Positions 61,607 through 64,000 of a stretch of DNA of 64,000 nt are shown here, piece by piece. Under the pieces are notes generated by a model. It was not told where the DNA came from and searched no databases. It was given only the letters and a program-made list of their open reading frames with translations. The translations under genes and the position numbers were made by a program. The stretch is from Aphelenchoides besseyi (taxonomy: Eukaryota; Nematoda; Chromadorea; Rhabditida; Aphelenchoididae): positions 12,152,001 through 12,216,000 of the forward strand of contig JAMPIQ010000002.1 of assembly GCA_024699855.1 (NCBI GenBank), in the 5' to 3' direction. Positions within the stretch are counted from its first letter, which is position 1. Every line of letters starts with the position of its first letter.

Positions 61607-61937
61607 GTTCGATAGTTTCAATCAGAAAATAACTAGTCAGAGTTGAGAGAGAAACTTTTTAAAATGAACTGAATGTCGACGAGGAAAACGCACAACGTTG
61701 GCTTATCGCAAAATCTGACCTTATTCTGCGACATCGACTCGGCATCAAGAGTCTCTGGATTGCGCAAAACCTCTTAAAGCAATGAGTTTAATTGCTCGAT
61801 TATTCGGAAAAATTATGCGAAAGAAAGAAAAGAAAATGGCCATGTAATTTTTACGGTCCAATGACTAGCACTTAAAAACCTGCTTCTTGGCTTTGAATTC
61901 CCAACGATGCATAAACTGTCTACCTACAAACAGTTTA
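61607..61937. promoter_or_regulatory. Divergent promoter region between SLC35 and dynein-tail-like genes
   Basis: About 330 bases between two divergent starts. A cag acceptor-like site at 61933 is 4 nt before the plus-strand ATG. No coding frame. Confidence 0.35.
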
Positions 61938-63901
61938 ATGCAAAGTCGGCAATCGAAAATGTACACGACCTATCGATACAAACTGAAAAACACTCCCGTA
62001 GACGTTCAGATTAGCCGGATATTTAATGAACAAAGTGCCGAGTTGGATGTGCATTTAGTTCAACGATGTTTGGATTACACTCCGTTCGAACAGTCCGGTT
62101 AGTTGCACTTATCTTCATTTTGCTCAACACGGTATCTTAGTTGTTCATCAAACATGCGGTCAATTAGTCAAATTGGAGAAATGGCCAGATGCCACTGGTG
62201 CCGATATTGTTGTGAACGACTTCATGAGCATCATTGGAGTGCAGCTCCAGGAAAACGATCGATGCGAATCGCCATTTGAAGATCGTTTAGAAAAAGCAGA
62301 AAGGCGGGTGTTACTAGAAGACGAAGATGAAAACATAGAGGGTTCGACAATAATATTAAGCGAAACTGAAGTGAACGAATATCCGTCATGGGATGGTCAA
62401 ATAAAAGGTAAGCAATAATGTGGACACAATTAGAGACTTGCAGGCATCGAATTGACGGCTCCTGAATTGATGCTGGTCGAAAATGATGAGAGTGCGATTC
62501 AATTGATGAAAGACCTCGAACAAATTTGGTTGGTTTGGAACTCGGAACCAAAAACAAACTTTCGAAGCCAACGAACACGCGAGTTGATTGTTGGCCGACA
62601 GTCAGATAAAAATTAGTTTGAATCGAACTTAACACCAATTTTAGCTTATATTTTGACAAGAAGCCAACCTGGTTATCCGACGAAAACTATGTTCAATCCA
62701 CACAAAACATAAGCAACATTCTGCTTATCCATCGCATTATTTCCAATCATTTTTGGTCACAAGTTGCACCACGACTCATTTACGGGTGGTGTGGTATGAT
62801 GCAAGAACAAGAGCAGATGATGATTGGAGAATTGGCCCATCGAATGGAAAATTTTTTGCGTGGAGCGTTAAAAATTAGCAAATTCGAGTTCGTTTGTATT
62901 TGAACATTGATCCGAGAGCTAATTTCAGATGGACCTTACAGATTTGTGAAATACTGTTATTGAACAAAGAATGTTGGATTGATGTCCTACTCGATGACGC
63001 TCAAAAAGATCAGTTCTTCAACTCAATTGCATCGCTTCAAGCACTCTTGTTACGAGATATTGTGTACGCAAATATCGACGGTTTGATGAACGAACTCACA
63101 AATTGCAAACTGGTAACATAGAGACGAAAAGAAGGTAGAATGCGATGTTCAAATTGCAGAACAATCCTTTTTACATAAAAGTAGAGTTGGCTGATGCTAA
63201 CATTGCAAGTTACACAGCGTGGGACATAATTAAACGATTGGTTGAAATTGGAACGAATGTTGTGCGCTTTGAATGTCGTCTTTATCCTTCAATGTATCCG
63301 GAACAGAAAACATTTTCAATAGAAAGTTCGGTTATTCTCGAAAAATTCAACATCAAAAACGTGGCACCGTTCAAATTGGTAACAGAGGAACTGCATTCAA
63401 TAAAGAACGCTATGGAAACAGAAGAAAATGAGAATCGAGTTGATTATGCCATAGAAGTAGGTTGTTAAAAGCGTTGAAATCACTGCTAGTTTAGATGCAT
63501 AAGAAGTTGATTGTTCTGGAAAATCGAACGAAGATGATTTGCACCATTTGGTTTTCGGAACCCTACGAATTTGATTTTACAAACGTCAAAAACCAGTTAC
63601 TCAATTCGATGCGAGAATGCAAAAAAGTTCTGCACAATGACATTATATCTTACATTTATGGTCGAATCAAGATGTAAGTTTAACAGCGTTTCTATCAACA
63701 GATCACTGTTTCAGAATAGTTGATTACTATACGATCAGTTCACAGAAACTTTACGGAAAAGATCAATTTTCACAGATGTACAATTTAGTTGAAATTCGAG
63801 ATGTTGATTTCCCCAAAATGAAGGAAATGGTCAACAACTTGCATGCAGAGTTCTGGCGATTGACGGAACACTTCGATTTCACTGGCAATAAGCATACCTG
63901 A
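61938..63901 (+). CDS. Dynein heavy chain tail-like protein (axonemal type), no motor domain in the window
   Basis: About 560 residues from eight exons joined in phase over introns of about 36-46 nt. One join (62601-62644) removes an in-frame TAG. The first half (MYTTYRYKLKNTPVDVQ, GADIVVNDFM, EDRLEKAERRVLLEDEDE) is unrecognised. The second half reads like the tail of axonemal dynein heavy chains just before the linker. Examples are QKDQFFNSIASLQALLLRDIVYANIDGL, NPFYIKVELADANIASYTAWDIIKRLVEIGTNVVRFECRLYP, VKNQLLNSMRECKKVLHNDI and YYTISSQKLYGKDQF...LVEIRDVDFPKMKEMV...WRLTEHFDF. It then stops (TGA 63899-63901) where the linker should start. The similarity is by eye and moderate. It may be a tail-only protein, a decayed dynein, or a gene that continues past the edge through a splice I could not see. 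Confidence 0.5.
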
Positions 63902-63933
63902 AATACGAGTAAAAAAGCAAGTTTAGAAGTTAC

Positions 63934-64000
63934 GATGCAAAAATATTATCAAGCCTCGCGAACGCTCTTTCGCTTGTGTTATTTGGCAGATCTTGTGTGG
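63934..64000 (+). CDS. Possible start of the next gene (partial)
   Basis: After an acceptor-like agtttag (ending 63926) an ATG opens a frame MQKYYQASRTLFRLCYLADLVW that runs off the window. Alternatively it is a further exon of the upstream dynein-tail-like gene. Twenty-two residues allow no family call. Confidence 0.2.

Overview
The window is a gene-dense nuclear segment from a small-genome animal. Nearly every gene is split by very short introns, mostly about 36-50 nt, with GT donors (often GTAAGT/GTATGT) and acceptors ending in tttag or ttcag. The gene set is metazoan: V-ATPase, a GATOR1 subunit, CNK, MLK, a DSL-type protein, a rhodopsin-like peptide GPCR, a gustatory-receptor-like 7TM protein and O-glycosylation enzymes. 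The intron style, an F-box protein with a diverged repeat-like C-terminus, a KIN-15/16-like kinase with a minimal ectodomain, and acceptor sites just upstream of several ATGs suggest a nematode, but the sequence alone does not prove it. All names come from reading the translated sequence. No database search was made.

Layout. 0-6.5 kb: 3' end of an unknown gene, TOM7 (-), a CD2BP2/U5-52K homologue without its GYF domain (-), an unrecognised multi-pass membrane protein (+), V-ATPase subunit B (-). 7.1-10.3 kb: WDR26/GID7 (-). 10.4-13.9 kb: gene-poor. 13.9-24 kb: F-box protein, a short DSL-type membrane protein, a PAN/TSR secreted protein and a gustatory-receptor-like 7TM protein, all minus strand. 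25.5-33.4 kb (+): a shortened VPS39/TGFBRAP1-like protein, a HAD phosphatase, choline dehydrogenase, and a basic protein with an RVxF-like motif. 33.4-36.2 kb: no recognisable gene.

36-48.4 kb (+): peptide GPCR, GALNT1-like transferase, CNK, POFUT2. 48.6-53.3 kb (-): DEPDC5/IML1. 53.7-60.4 kb (+): mixed-lineage kinase, then a tyrosine-kinase-like receptor; both lack the Arg of HRD. 60.4-61.6 kb (-): SLC35 nucleotide-sugar transporter with an apparent 1-nt frameshift. 61.9-63.9 kb (+): a protein resembling only the tail of an axonemal-type dynein heavy chain. The window ends in the start of another candidate gene.

Functional themes. Lysosome and TOR biology appears in V-ATPase B, DEPDC5 and the VPS39/TGFBRAP1-like protein. 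Ras/MAPK signalling appears in CNK and MLK. Secretory-pathway glycosylation appears in GALNT, POFUT2 and SLC35. Cell-surface recognition appears in the DSL protein, PAN/TSR protein, GPCR, 7TM receptor and receptor kinase. Nothing indicates that these form a physical cluster with a common job. The most notable points are shortened or remodelled members of conserved families.
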